From positions 17,418,271 through 17,482,270 of the forward strand of contig OZ234499.1 of the NCBI GenBank assembly GCA_965153455.1: 64,000 nt of DNA, given 5' to 3'. The notes under the pieces were generated by a model, which saw only the letters and a program-made list of their open reading frames with translations, was not told where the DNA came from and made no database searches. Both the position numbers and the translations under genes were made by a program. Each line of letters opens with the position of its first letter. The first letter of the stretch is position 1. This stretch comes from Sphagnum compactum. Its lineage: Eukaryota > Bryophyta > Sphagnopsida > Sphagnales. Positions 37,263-49,732 of this stretch are shown here, one piece after another.

Positions 37263-40200
37263 ATGCAGCCAAAAGAAGAGCACAGTAATAGCAGCGAGCA
37301 GCAGGAGAAGTGGGGCCACGAATCAAACCACCTCCTCAACAAGAGACCGCATACGTCCGTGAGCTGTGGGGATCATGATGCTCAGTACGTAGTTGAGCAG
37401 TCATCAGAGAGCCACAACACCGCCACAGGTGGTGGAAGCAGTAGCTCCCCGGCCAGTGGTAATCGCGGAGGCTTCCTCCAAGGCGGCTCTTACACTAGTT
37501 CTGCAGGAGGAGGTAGCACTAGGCCCGGAGGAACCGTGCGGCAGTACTTGCGCTCCAAGATGCCTCGCTTGCGCTGGACAGCTGATTTGCACCATTGCTT
37601 TGTTCATGCAGTCGAGCGCCTTGGTGGTCAAGAAAGTGAGCGTCTAGACTAAGCTTGAACTGCTTCCTTATGAATCTGATCCGTGTGTACTTGCACGGAG
37701 ATCTTGTGCATGCATGAGAAAGAGGGCTCTGTGTCATTGATACTAAATTGATTAAGCCGCTTTCGCCTTGTAAAGAAAGTCTCGAGAGAATCTCTGAAAG
37801 TGTTGTGCTCCGGACAGCACTGGCAGCCTGAGGGAAATCATGAACGTACACAGGTCTGCACCTAGAAGTTCTGCTGCATTGGGGATGATCTGGAAGAATT
37901 TGTGTGTAGAGCTGGGCTAACCGCTGACATGAGCATTGCGGAATTTTGTTGGGTGTTGCAGGAGCTACACCAAAGTTGGTGCTACAACTCATGGAAGTGA
38001 AAGGTCTCACCATCGCTCACGTCAAGAGTCACCTCCAGGTGATTTTCATCTGTCCTGTGCCCACTGCTCATCCCTGCAACATCAGATCAACGGGCCATGC
38101 ATGCATGCAGCACATGGTTGTGCAGCTAGCATCTTGTTCCACATTCTGATCTGCCAGTCAAAGTTCCCTGAGACCTCCTCATGTAGAATTCATATGGCTG
38201 CATCGCGTTGTATCCTGTGACATAGTTCTCGAGTCCTCAATTGTTGAAAAGGAATGTGCAACATGAGCTTGTCTTTCTTACATTGAGTCTATTTGTAATG
38301 GTCAACTAAGCAGCTCAATGTTGAAGCTAGCATCAAGACTTCAAGTAAATAGAGAAACGTCTTTCAAACCTTGAGCATCGCAAGTTGTTCCGAATTACAG
38401 TGTAGAATCAAAGAGTAGGGTTGGATCTTACAGTACTGAACTTGATTTGCTGAACATGATTGCTTCCTGAATGCGGTTTTGAATGGGTTCAAGGATGCAT
38501 TGCAACATGGTGATACATGCACTGTAATTGGGGTCGGAAGATCTGAAGCTCTGATGTTGAAGTTGCCGAATGTGGCCTTGGTGTGACGTTTGTGGCTGCA
38601 GATGTATAGGAGTATGAAGAACGACGAAAACGGACATAGTGGTATGCCCTTCAGAATGTAGTTCAAGTCTGAACTTGCGTTTAATCCAAAAGGCAAGCTG
38701 CCTGCAGGCATTATATACTCGTTGTTCAAGAGCTGTGCTCGTCTGCTGCATGATCAGTTTCTGAATCTTTCCTACTAGGGGGCCTGAAGGCACATGAAGC
38801 TGCCAGAACGCCCGTGGTTCACAGTAGAGACTTTGCATGATCTGCTTGATCTTAATGCCAGGATGGAAAATTGTTTCTTCACAAACTTGTGATAACAGGT
38901 CGCGGGACGTTGGCTGGACATGAGGATGATGATGATGATCAAGGATTGGAATTTCAAGATACTTCTGACGCCACCCATGAGCTGCAACTCATGAACGCTG
39001 CCAGACGTTTCCCTCATCATGGGATCATGCACGCAGCTGCAGCTGCTGAGTATGGCGCAGGTTCTACAAACAGCCTTGCGGCTTTTTCACTGCAGCCTGA
39101 CACAGATTTTAGTGGTGGGCAGCAGCAGCGTATCATCCACAACTTTCTGCGCCGTCCTCCTGCTGGGGTCATGCAGCAGCAATCCGATCTGGAGCTCGAC
39201 CACCACTTGACAATGTCCTTGAGGTAATCATGAAAATGCAACAGAAATTCTTGCAGATTATCATTTGAGCAATGCATGATAGGGTTTTCACTGTGCAAGA
39301 TGCACGAGGAATCATACAGATTTGATTGGAGCTGGTCAGTTTCATATTGTGCCACCAGAATCAAATGAGACCCAGGGACATTTGTGAAGTTCTGCTCACG
39401 GATCTTATAGAATCTGCAGCAATCCAGTTGCTCAGGAAAGAGAGGATTTCGTCAAGAATTGTGTTCCATGATCGTGGGCGTTCGTCTCAGCTACCGACTG
39501 CTGCTGCTGTTTGTGCAGGCAGAATGTGCATGAAGAGTGGGTGCCGCGGCCAGCAGCTGCCGCGCTGGGGAGTACGGGGGTCCAGAAGACCGCAACCGGA
39601 CTTCTTGGCTGGCCAGCTCTGCACGGCGAAGGTGGAAGAAATGCTACTCCAGTGGCGGTGGATTGGTCAAGGGGGGATCTCAAGTCGCTTACTGGAATCA
39701 CGTTACCTGGTCATTCAATGGATCTCCGGACGGAGCTAGATGAGTGGTCTCGAAGACCATCGCCAGCACTGCTTGCCGAGCCATGGAATCAGAGACAACA
39801 GCGCCATCAGGCCAACGACGCAGGTAATGAAATACACATGTAACCTCACCTTCAGAACAAACACATTCAATTGCTGCTGCGATTGTACACCTTTGGTGCT
39901 TTCAGGATTGTATCCTGGAAGTGCTTCGAAGAAGATCTGGGATTCAACCCAGACCTTGCCTAGCTCCTCATCTATTGCCAATCCAATGACCTGTTGACTT
40001 TCTTGGACAAAGGATCTTTGTTCTAAACTTCTACAGTAGATTTTGTTGAACATCTTCTCGCAATTGATATCTCATCGGTTTCAATTTTCTTAGTCCACCG
40101 ATTTCCAACATCAGAACCTGCTTCCAACGTTCGAGATTCTCAAGATCTTGTGTTTGCATGCAAGGTACGTCTAGAATAGTTATTGCCTGCTGCAGATCGT

Positions 40201-41165
40201 CATTAATGGGTCGCGGATCAACGAATCCTGCATGTGGGCAGGTGTAGAACGGTTGTACTCTGTGGCACATCAGGATGGCATCCAGCAGCAGCATCGGGCG
40301 CTGGACTACCCATCACTAGAGGGAGGAGATTCGTTGAAGAACCAGCGGATGATGATGCACACAGACTGTGAGAGATGGGGATCTCAAGATGAATTGCCAC
40401 GAATGGATCAAGTCGGGTTGAAAATTGCGCATCTCGGTCAATCTGTTGGCGTTCATGCGACGGCGAGTACGGCGTCGTCATTGGCGTCTCCTCTTCATTT
40501 CAGACAGTTGCTAGATAGCAGCTGTGGATCTTCGAACATGCAGGGAGAACAGGCGCGCGGCGGGGCTCATGGTGAAGTTGGAGGAGGCAGAGGTCTTGTC
40601 ATTGGTGCAGGCTGGGGCATGTCGGATGTCCAACGAAAGCGGGCTTTTGCACAATCTCAGGTGGGTTGCAATCATGATGATGCTCGTCTTGACGTCTATG
40701 GAAGCAGCTGCACCCCATCTGATTTGTGAAGTCTATGCCCATTGCTTGCAGAGAGGCATGGAACACGAAGCAGAACCTGGTGCAGAGAAGAAGTCACGGT
40801 TTTCAAGCGGGCCAGAACTTCCACAACCCATACGACCTTCGGCATTTCAGCCACCAGCTGGAAGTTGGTTTTCATCATCTCAGAAGCAAGCTGGGGGAGT
40901 ACAGTCTACAGATGAGCGAGACTGCAGCAACCACGATCAGCAGCAGCTTGACAGAACTACCAGTCTCTCTCTTTCCCCATACAGCTCCCGTACAAAGAGC
41001 TACTCACCACCATCTTGGATAACAAGATCCTTCAGCTTACCGCCAGGAACTAACGAGGAGATTTCAGATTGTCTGTCATTGCAGCAGAGCGAGAGTGCAG
41101 CAGCAGTACAGGTCCCTCCAAAGGGGATTACACTAGACCTCACCATGTCCATCGGTGGACAGTGA
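37263..41165 (+). CDS. GARP/G2-like MYB-family transcription factor, spliced gene
   Basis: Core exons are 37263-37635, 37962-38038, 38602-38641, 38899-39223, 39519-39823, 40242-40660 and 40752-41165, all with GT-AG introns. Phases agree at every junction and give 650 residues. An optional exon at 39906-39992 adds 29. The DNA-binding domain covers residues about 101-154: MPRLRWTADLHHCFVHAVER, then LGGQERATPKLVLQLM, then VKGLTIAHVKSHLQMYRS. It spans exons 1-3, and the first junction splits the Arg codon of GGQER. This is the plant-specific single-repeat GARP fold of the KANADI-like/At1g14600-type group, which binds DNA in the nucleus. The tail is rich in Ser, Gly, Gln and His and has two short hydrophobic motifs, HHLTMSL at the end of exon 4 and LDLTMSI at the C-terminus, resembling EAR (LxLxL) repressor motifs. 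That suggests, but does not prove, a repressor. The target genes are unknown. Confidence 0.92.
39906..39992 (+). other. Optional or alternative exon of the GARP gene
   Basis: A strong acceptor (tttggtgctttcag at 39892-39905) precedes a phase-compatible frame GLYPGSASKKIWDSTQTLPS that runs to a TGA at 39995-39997. Three outcomes keep the reading frame. Skipping joins exon 5 to 40242. A donor at 39993 (gttgac) gives an 87-base cassette exon, and a donor at 39921 (gtgctt) gives a 15-base microexon. Reading through the TGA would instead make a shorter protein lacking the C-terminal LDLTMSI motif. Sequence alone cannot choose between them. Confidence 0.5.
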
Positions 41166-43518
41166 TCGTCGAACAAAAGTCTAACAGCTCTGCTTCTTGT
41201 TGATCGAGCATCTCATGGGAACGGATTGTAGAAAACCTCAGATCATTAGAAAACCTCAAGACACGATTCACGGAGGATCTGTAGCCACAATATTGACAAA
41301 CTGTAGCAGCTTTCTTTAACAGTGTCCCGACAGATCATGGTCAACACATGTTCTTCTTCTGGAGCTCGAACTCTGTACAGATCTAGCTCTAAACCCTAAA
41401 CCCTAAACCAGTGCACCCATGCAGCAGCTGCCATGAGCATTCCTCCCAGCCTGTAGAAAACACCTGCAGGAAATTATGTGATGGTTTTCTGCGGAAAAAA
41501 AGGCTTACAATTCATCTCCACAAAGGGGTTGGTTGGTTTCCTTGCCATGCTCATAGATGGCTGCAGTTCCAAATTGAGTAGCAGAAGTCCTTTTGAACAG
41601 CAACCATACATGAGCGTTGCAAGAAAGAAGCACACAAGAGGTGGTGTTCTACGACGATGACGACGATACGGGAACCCATGTGTGGTTTCTTTCTCCACGT
41701 AAACATTGTAAAGATTCAACACACAGTACCTAGTTCATTTTGAGAAAGAAAAAACTCCAAATAAGATTCTTATGGGGGTGAATCTGCTACCAGCCAGTAG
41801 ATGACTTCCTTCATACCTACCTTCCCCATGAGGTGCTGATGCTGATGATACCCAGGCACCTCTCCAACCCACCCACCCCAACCTTCCACGTTCTTTGAGC
41901 AGTGAGCACTAGTTAGTTGGTCTTTAATGCAAGGTATGACAGTTATGTGAGCAGTAGGTCTTTATTGTGGGCACCACAGTTGTGTGAGCTAGTAATAAGT
42001 TCTAAATAGCTTTGAGGGGGTGGCAGGGGGGAGGGCAGTGTGTGGGAGGGGCCTCTTTCTGAGGCTGCTTAGATTTGGGAATCCAGATCATGATTTATGC
42101 TCAGATTTATGCATAACAGACATTGGAACACCAATATCGAACACATTTGCTCTCTATGTATGAATAAGCTGATATCCCAAGTTCATCATTTTAATTCCCA
42201 AGTGAGAAAGCGGTTAGCGTCCTTCTCTGCTTTGTTCCATATCCAAGTTGGGTATACTCATTAACATACTTAAGCTATTGATATGTAATTTGCTGTTTTA
42301 GTCCTGTTTCAGTAGTTGTAGCAGTATTGTATATGATTGGTCAATCTTCATCTGTTTCTCCTCATATAAGATGTTAGACCTGTATTTGATTTGTGAGTGA
42401 TCTATGTGAGATTTGCAAGCCCAATGTGCACATTCACTTAGAATCAGGATCACCAAGTATGGGGTAGTATATACTCAACGCCACCCAGATGTAGTATGTG
42501 TTGACCACATGTACACCCATACGTACATACTTGTGACCCTGCCCATATGTAATATGAGTATGTGTGCACTCCAGCTTTCAAACTGTAAAGCCACCCTAAA
42601 CTCTAAATAGGGCAACTGGGTCAATTTTTTGAGTGGAGGAGTGATGCAGGGGAAAATAATAATCTCTATGATTGTATACTTTTGTTAACCTAAATTTGGT
42701 GAACATTTCCTTCTTTTAGCTGTGGAAGTTTTACATTCATATGAGGCCAATGTGTTTTTGGATGTTATTCATTTCAAGTATGTATGGATTTTTTGTAGTT
42801 GGGACTGTTGAATAAATTGCCATACTTGTTTTGGGCGAACTTGCTTAGAATGCAGTGAAGTGCATGCGTCCTGCATGCCACCAACAGCTGTGGTCAAGCC
42901 ACAGATGATCAACATGACAAAGCTTGGCCTCTAATTTCTGCTGTGTTTAGTTTTGGTCAAATTCTAGATATATTTGAAAAGAATAGGGTAGGTGTTGAAG
43001 AAACAGAGGCTGATTGCTGTACACAAAACTGCATTGAAAGTGAATTCCTTTCTGTGCAAGTTTGAAAGTTTGAAGCTTTGGCACAACAAATCTCCTTGCA
43101 CCTATGTGTCAAATTAGTCACCAGAAATTGGTTCTAGAGACAATGTCAAGCTCTATCAAGGAGCCCACTATCATAGGTATGTATACTGTGGAAGTCCGAG
43201 ACGGTTCTCAAGATAGACCCTTCTCCTACTTAAAAACTTGTCAGTTTACAATGACACCCTGCCTCGGACCTTACAAAATATGTAAGGCCCTCTACAGGCT
43301 AGCATGGTTACCTAACAGTACACAATATGTCCTCAATAGACTCTAAGCAAAATGTCACAGGTTTTTAATTAAAACCAAGGTTTTAGAAGGTAGGAACTGT
43401 CTGGATATGGATTAAAACATTTACAGCTGCATATGGATCATAACCAATATCCAATTTGTTCTTTGAGCAAGTAAGGACCTGTTCTAAAGTCTCATGTCAA
43501 TTTTGCAATAGTAAGTAG
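41166..43518. other. 3' flank of the GARP gene and geneless stretch
   Basis: The first few hundred bases are presumably 3' UTR; no canonical AATAAA site could be assigned with confidence. Telomere-type words aaaccctaaaccctaaacc lie at 41391-41409. Beyond about 42 kb the sequence is ordinary intergenic DNA with no supported gene. Short frames at 42413-42610 and 43104-43346 have no motif. Confidence 0.4.
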
Positions 43519-43868
43519 CAGTGCTGTGTGTTTCTTTCTTTTTTTGAATAACCTTTGGTTCTGGGTTTTTATAATATCCAGAACTTAAAAACATCTGGGT
43601 TTCAGATTTTTAGAATTTTTCAAACTTAAAATAACCTCTGGCTCCGGCATTTTGAAATTTGTCAAGGAACCAGGAGGTTCTACGAAAGGACCAGCAAAGA
43701 ACCAACAGATCAGGGTAGGTTCTTGGGCTGGTTCTTTGATTTTTTTGAGAACTAGAGTTATGAGTTAAACCTGAACTTTAATTTTCTAAGAGCCTTGGTC
43801 AAGGGTCCATATACCCAAGCCTTGCCTGCTGGTTCTTTCTTTGAAAAAGAGAGAACTGCCCAACGGTG
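43519..43868. mobile_element. hAT-type MITE (CAGTGTTGGG family), 350 bp
   Basis: The ends are CAGTGCTGTG (43519-43528) and CCCAACGGTG (43859-43868), related to the CAGTGTTGGG/CCCAACACTG termini of the other copies. The inside is rich in ggttct and agaacc words. The flanking 8-mers GTAAGTAG (43511-43518) and GTAGGTAC (43869-43876) agree at six of eight positions, consistent with an aged 8-bp hAT target duplication. There is no coding sequence. Confidence 0.55.
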
Positions 43869-46800
43869 GTAGGTACTTGCAGAGTTTCCGGATTCTACTT
43901 ACAGCTTGATTTTCTAAGCAACTTATTAGAACACAGTCTAATAAGTACAACATGCATGACCAGAGATCTAAATCCAGTATATGTTATCACACCAGGAAGC
44001 ACTGTGACAGGAATAGTTTTGCTGCATTTCAGTGCACTGGTCAGTGTATGCTAGAATCAAGTCAAGGCTTTCTTTCCATGATCTTTTCTTTGAAATCCCT
44101 TTATTGGATATCAACTGGACAATTGAAAAAATTGCATCCAGATTTGCAGCTGTTTGTAGAGATGAATCTGACAAGCCTGGGCTGCTGAAGAAGAATTACA
44201 ACCCTGCTTTCTAACTGCATCATGTTGCTGTTAAATTGGTCTTCTTTTGATGACCATGATATGACACATACCCTAGCTGCTAAAGTGGAACTAACTTGTC
44301 AACCAATTTTTCTTTCCCTAGTTGAATCCTCATATTACAAATTTCCTGTTTACTTCGCTGTGCTTCATGCTGCTGAGAGTCTGAGATCAAGCTTACCAAA
44401 ATTTCATTGTTTTCTTTTCCAGACCATAGATGAGGAAAAATGGATGTACTAAAAGCAGGGGTCTAAGTAGGATAAAATAATTCCATATCAAGTTCAAACC
44501 AATTAGCCACCATGTGTTGTGTATAGCTGCCTCCAACAATCTCACCACTGTTGCTTAGGTTTCCATCTACCAGGGCTGGCAGACAGCAGCATACATCCCA
44601 TTTGTAGGGTTTCATCAGTTTGGACCATTTCCAACTATGTGTTAGGGTAAAGCCCTAAGGGGCATTCCTGAAATAAGGGGCCTAGGAAGACACATCTCAT
44701 AGTATAAGGTGCCTCTTATTTTTTAAGAAGCATTATTAATGTGTATAAGCTGCTCTCCAATTTCTCTGAGTGCTTTACAGTTTTGAAAACAATACTCTCA
44801 AGAGTCTCTCTTGTAACCCTGTCTGGCATAGAGCCTTTGGAGCAAGCCATAATTCATAGCACGAAAACTCCACAAAGCTTCATGTGGGTACACTCATGAA
44901 TTTGATGGGCCAAATTACAAGTCCATCATAAGGTGCACCCATGATTTACCAAATGATTGCAGTCCAAGCTTTCAAGTTATTGATCATGATATACTTACTC
45001 CAAGAGAAACTTGACGAAGCTGAGTTAAAAAGTTTAGTCAGCAACTTCCTTTCAATGAGGAAGAATTTAATCAAAATAATGTTGAAGCCTCAGTGGACCA
45101 AACTATACAGATGGTGTATTGTACCCTAATGTAACAACTACATATATATATGTACATGTGCTTTGTACCCTTCATCAAGTTTTGCAACTGACTTTTAAAC
45201 ATGCGGGTTTGTTCCAAAATTTGATTTGTGTTCACAATTTGGTACTTGGTGTGCTTTGTGAAGAACATCCTATGTGACCCTGTTAAAGGGATCAGCTGGC
45301 GTAAGTACGAGAAAGATTTAGGCAGCTAGTTGAGTACTGCACAAATTTGAGCTCCCGGCAATATTCCAAAGTCAAAACCAGGGTAAATTCTCAGTGCATA
45401 CGGAAGAAAACAGTTGACACACCTGGGTGAATCCCAGGAATTTAGTATTTGAGTCCATTTTAGACTGGGAACACTAGAGTACCAAGTGCAATTGAGACAT
45501 GGACAGCCAACTGTAGAATAATTTTTGAGGTGCCAAAGATTTGGTCTTCACTCATCAGAATCTTTCAAAGTACCAATGAAACAAAGAAGATGGTGCTCAT
45601 TAATGTTTCATTTGCAAGCTTTGGACCAGAAGTGATGAGACATCAAACTAGATTTGGTCCTATGATGACATCTTCGTCCATAAATCTCTTTGTCTTGTTC
45701 AAGGTCCAAGGCCCATTTGTAACATTTGTAATAGGTCCTTTTTAGTTTTAAGGGTAGAGTCAATCTTTTGTAAACGTCATCTATCATCAGGTTCTAGACC
45801 CATCTACCTTAAATGGTCAGGGCAAGAGAACAAGGTTCAAGAATTTCCTTGTCTAAATATAAGAATATTGACATGAGATGCTATTGATAATTTTAGTGGA
45901 CCCCTGAACATTTCAAGAGTTGGTGGTGAGCTGGTTTGGAAGTTCCCTGTGAGACAACCTGAACAACCATATCCAACCCAGCTGCAGGACAATACTAGCC
46001 CCACGTATGGGATGATTCTAGCTCCAGGTATGGGCAAATATGGACAATCATCAATCTCTTATTGGGGCATTGTTACTAATAAATCTAGGCTAAACCTAGC
46101 ACACAATAAAACTTTCAAGTTGCTTGGAAATATCAACCCAGGTGGGACTTGTCCTTTCAGTCAATAAATAAATAAATAAAAATCAACCCAGATGAGGATA
46201 GCACTAGAGAGTAGAGGCCAATATGTGTATGTGTTGACAATTTGCTTGACTGTTGAACTCAACACCAAAGTTGTGAACTTTTTTAGTTGGTACACATTGC
46301 AGTTTTTGGAGTTGGGTTAAGGCTCAGGGCATGCACATTGAGCATTTTTACAAGGCCAGTTTGGAAGGTTTTTGGACCAAATTACAAAGTTTGTAACTGG
46401 AGGAGTACAGAAGCTGTTGTAAATCACTCTGGAATCCAGCTCCCGGCATCTGCTTCTGCTGAGACCTTTGTCTCAACCTCAGATCCTTCTTACAAACTTT
46501 GGCAAAGGAATGGACTGAAAAAGTACAAACAAGAAAGAAGTCCAAACCTACCATGATCCCATTTAAAAGCAACTCATAAAAGCTGCTACTGACACCATAA
46601 TAAACTGCCTCACCTCTTTTCTGAGGCATAGATTCATAGTATCTAATACAAAATATACCATATAACTTATCTGGCCTGAAAGAAGCATGAGTAAATTTGG
46701 CTTTTCAATTACAGGTGCTAAGCCCCTGTATCGTACTAACTTTTTGTCCGCGGCTGTGTCATTGTTTTCTTATGACATTACATTATTCCCTTGGATCCCT

Positions 46801-48503
46801 GCACTCACTGCAGTATCTGAGCTGCTCAATCAGCCATGTGTGGAGTGATCACATATACGACCACCACTGAATGACATAAACGGCCACAAGTTTTACTCAG
46901 CACCTCCTCTCACCTTGTCATTGCCTTCTCCATATGCTTCTTTGTACTCCTTTGTTGGTTAGTAGACCCGGAATCAGTGGTTTTCTTTCACTTTTCTGAT
47001 GTAGCATCATTAGCTATCATCCTAAAAAAGATTTAGCATTCATTGGGGAAGACCGTTGTCAAAACACTGTCCAAACTGTGAGAGAATGAAATATTCTTTC
47101 ACAAATTTCCTTCAAAAGAACGGCCCCAAAACCCCCTAAAAGAACTGTCTCAAATTGTGCCAAATTTTTCTCCAAAATAAAATTTTTTAAAAGAAACTTT
47201 TTGAAAGAATATTTCCTTTTAATTTAATTCATGTCAAACCTTTTCAACAACTTGCCACAAAATAATTCACTGACCAGCATTTTAATGGGTTTTTCTTTAA
47301 ATTATTCGTAATTAAGTGACTCAGATAAACCCGCAGCATCTAACCTTGAGTTTGTTCAGCTCTGTAGTCTTTAAAGGCACGAACCCATCAACTGGTAGAT
47401 CAAGGGCCTTCACAACCTTTGCTTGCAAATTAAGCCTTATGGGATATCTGACTTCCTTTCACCTTTAAGTTCTGGAGAATTGAGAGAGTTTTTCTTTTGT
47501 TGACGAATTTTTGCCAAATTCCAACCTGAAAGATATAATTTTGACCTCTATTGTTAAAAAAAATTCATGAAAAAAATTGGCCTAAATTTGCCAGATTTAT
47601 AAGGAATTTTTTTCAAATTGCCAGATTTTAATGATAAATTCCAGTAGGTAGCCAAGAATACAGGAGGATTACATATATGGTATATAGCCAAATTTGGATA
47701 AATTATTTTCTGCATGATTGCCAATTGGGCTACATCACCAAACCCTTTTTTTTTTTAAAACACTGATTGAGAGGGATGGGTGAAGGGGGTGGGGCCATGT
47801 AGATGATAATCACTTGTCCCTCAATGACCTTTGCTGACCATAATGTTGGATCATTGACAAATTATTACATTGAAGAAGATCAGATCTTATCCCATGCAAC
47901 TGCTTACACAACTGCCCACCAATGACCATACTTGATCATTTGTCTGGTGTAAAAAGACCTCTCCCCCCCACCCTTCTTGATGTTGCCAAACTCTTTGCTG
48001 CTGAAGGGGACCATAGTCAAGTTTAGGAAGGAGGGCTGCCTGTGGGCCACTGCAATGTTGACATTCTCTGCTTGGCTGTTTGTTTGAAGGATCTGCCACA
48101 ATATAAGCACACAAACCAGCTCCAGGCCACTGGTTACTAGAACTAGCCTTGGTTCTCCCAGATGGGGAGCAATATCAAGGATACCTGTTCCACCACCTTT
48201 CCAAGTAGCTCAGTTGCCTGAAGCTTTACAGGCTTTTTGCACTTGAACTATTGCCATCATTCATCTTTTGGCAATAGACCCTGAGAACAAATAATAATGC
48301 CCTAGAACACTCATCTTTAGGTCAGTTGTAACTCTGTGAGTTTTCTTTTCTTTTTCTATGGCAAATCAATTGAAAGGCATATCAAGGAGAGCAGTACACA
48401 AGAGATGAAAAGAGTTGACAATGTACCATTACATATAGTAAAGGACGTCGTGGTCGTGAAGCTTTTTCCATCCATCCATTCGTCCCATCATCCATCCAGT
48501 CCA
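43869..48503. other. Geneless stretch
   Basis: No gene is supported. Frames of 60-93 codons at 43952-44214, 46287-46629 and 47887-48114 were read and not recognised, and none has a convincing splice context. An AATA simple repeat lies near 46165-46180. A dispersed AGCCAAATTTGG-type repeat lies at 47684-47740. Runs of T and C around 47750 and 47965 are simple sequence. Confidence 0.35.
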
Positions 48504-48550
48504 GCTGAAGGTATTCTACGACTCCCCATCCTCCTCCTGCTGCAGCAGCC
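48504..48550 (-). pseudogene. FAD2-type desaturase fragment, piece 1
   Basis: On the minus strand this reads GGGWGVVEYL, the counterpart of [12 protein letters not shown] in the tandem desaturase fragments at 51031-51612. At DNA level about 40 of 47 bases match that unit. The similarity stops at the gcagcagcc near 48550 and resumes, with the very next part of the desaturase fragment, at 50096. One fragment therefore seems to have been split by an insertion of about 1.5 kb. Confidence 0.6.
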
Positions 48551-48866
48551 ACCCATTCTCCCCTTTCTTCATCTTCTCCAACTCAGCCTGTTTCAAGCTC
48601 AGTAGGTTCAGAAACTTTCCCTTCTTCATCATCTTCTCCTCCAATCACACCATCTTTGAGCTCTGAGGATTCTTCTGCCCCCTGGAAATCCTAGCAGATC
48701 TGGAGCTTGGAAAACTGCAAATGCACCTATTGCAAGAGGTCAGAATGTAGGGACCTCCCCTACATCCCATTCTCCTGGGGTGGCAATTGCAGGGGGAGTT
48801 GCTGGAGCATTCTCATTCTTCCTTTTGGCTGCAATTGCTGTCTTTTGTATTCAGCAATCTCTTTCA
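48551..48866 (+). pseudogene. Ser/Pro-rich plus membrane-helix gene fragment
   Basis: In one plus-strand frame about 48527-48690 reads a Ser/Pro/Thr-rich segment (SPLSSSSPTQPVSSS and similar, then SSSSSPPITPSL). A frameshift near 48680 leads to PSRSGAWKTANAPIARG, then TSPTSHSPGVAIAGGVAGAF, then SFFLLAAIAVFC, a good single transmembrane helix. A Pro/Ser-rich ectodomain followed by one helix is typical of PERK/extensin-like and some other receptor kinases, but no kinase domain follows. I treat it as a captured or relic exon piece. The family assignment is weak because low-complexity sequence can mimic it. Confidence 0.35.
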
Positions 48867-49732
48867 CAAATGCAACAGAACTCAATATTTACATTTCTAT
48901 GGTCAAATCTTGCATTTGGATTTTTCCACATCTATTTGATTGCTGAGAGGCAAGTGTTTTACATGCATCAAATTTGTGTTTGGCAACATGTCAGATTGGG
49001 CAAGGAAAAAGCCTGCGTTATGGATGGAGAAGTTGCTCATATGGGAGAGGTGTAGAGGAAAGGGGAGAGAGGGGATTGATGATGTGGTTTTTTTGTGTAG
49101 TTTTAGTTTGCAATATTCCATATACTGCTGTCATCCAAGCAGCTACCAGAGATGGAGGCAGACGAGGTGAAGGAACAGATTTTGTCAGGCGTTTTCCAGA
49201 CTTCCTATTCAATTGCATAATGAAAATATTCAAGTAAGGTGGAATTTGAGGGATTGATTTTTTTTAGTCAATATTTTCATGGTTCTACTTGCCAATCCTT
49301 TTCCATTGCATATAAGCAGATATGCCCTTCTCTTGGCATGTGTCAAATGGAGATTCTTCATCATCTTTGTAGGCGTTAATGAGTGGAATCTTGCATATTC
49401 CACTCATTAAGCAATACTTAAGCAATCTTGCATTGTGCATCACATATAGTGGCTATTGGAATCTTTCTGTCTTCAACTTATTTCTTCATGGTACTTCTTG
49501 CACCAAATTTTGTGTATTGTGTGCCCTAGGATTCAGTGACATTATCATTGCAACTAGGCGCTTTTACTTTGTCAACTGATTAGATTCATTGACAACCAGG
49601 GGTTGCATTTGTTGGCAGGTTTGGCACTAGTGGAAGGTGACTGTCTGGGAAGAAAGTTGGGGGGGGGGGAGGGTGGGAGAAGAAACAAGAGTTGTGGAGA
49701 AAATAGTAGTAGTAGTAGTAGATGACAATTGT
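48867..49732. other. Sequence between the two gene fragments, with a strong hairpin
   Basis: No recognised coding sequence. A perfect 14-bp inverted repeat (TTAATGAGTGGAAT, 49376-49389, and its complement at 49397-49410) with a 7-base loop stands out. Poly-G at about 49661-49670 and AGT repeats at 49705-49720 are simple sequence directly before the SINAT-like exon. Confidence 0.4.

Noticed and set aside
37519-38013. 164-codon minus-strand frame opposite GARP exons 1-2
   Set aside because: Shadow of the GC-rich exon and intron on the other strand, with no motif.
37936-38220. 94-codon frame overlapping GARP exon 2
   Set aside because: It reads exon 2 in the wrong frame and continues into intron 2.
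38364-38838. Two overlapping minus-strand frames of 121 and 136 codons
   Set aside because: They lie opposite intron 2, exon 3 and intron 3 of the GARP gene and show no domain.
41391-41409. Telomeric repeats (AAACCCT), also at 26008 and 50505
   Set aside because: Only two to three units each. This is too short for a telomere or a fusion scar; such words are common in plant promoters and intergenic DNA.
46287-46629. 89- and 93-codon frames on opposite strands
   Set aside because: No recognised domain, and overlapping on both strands.
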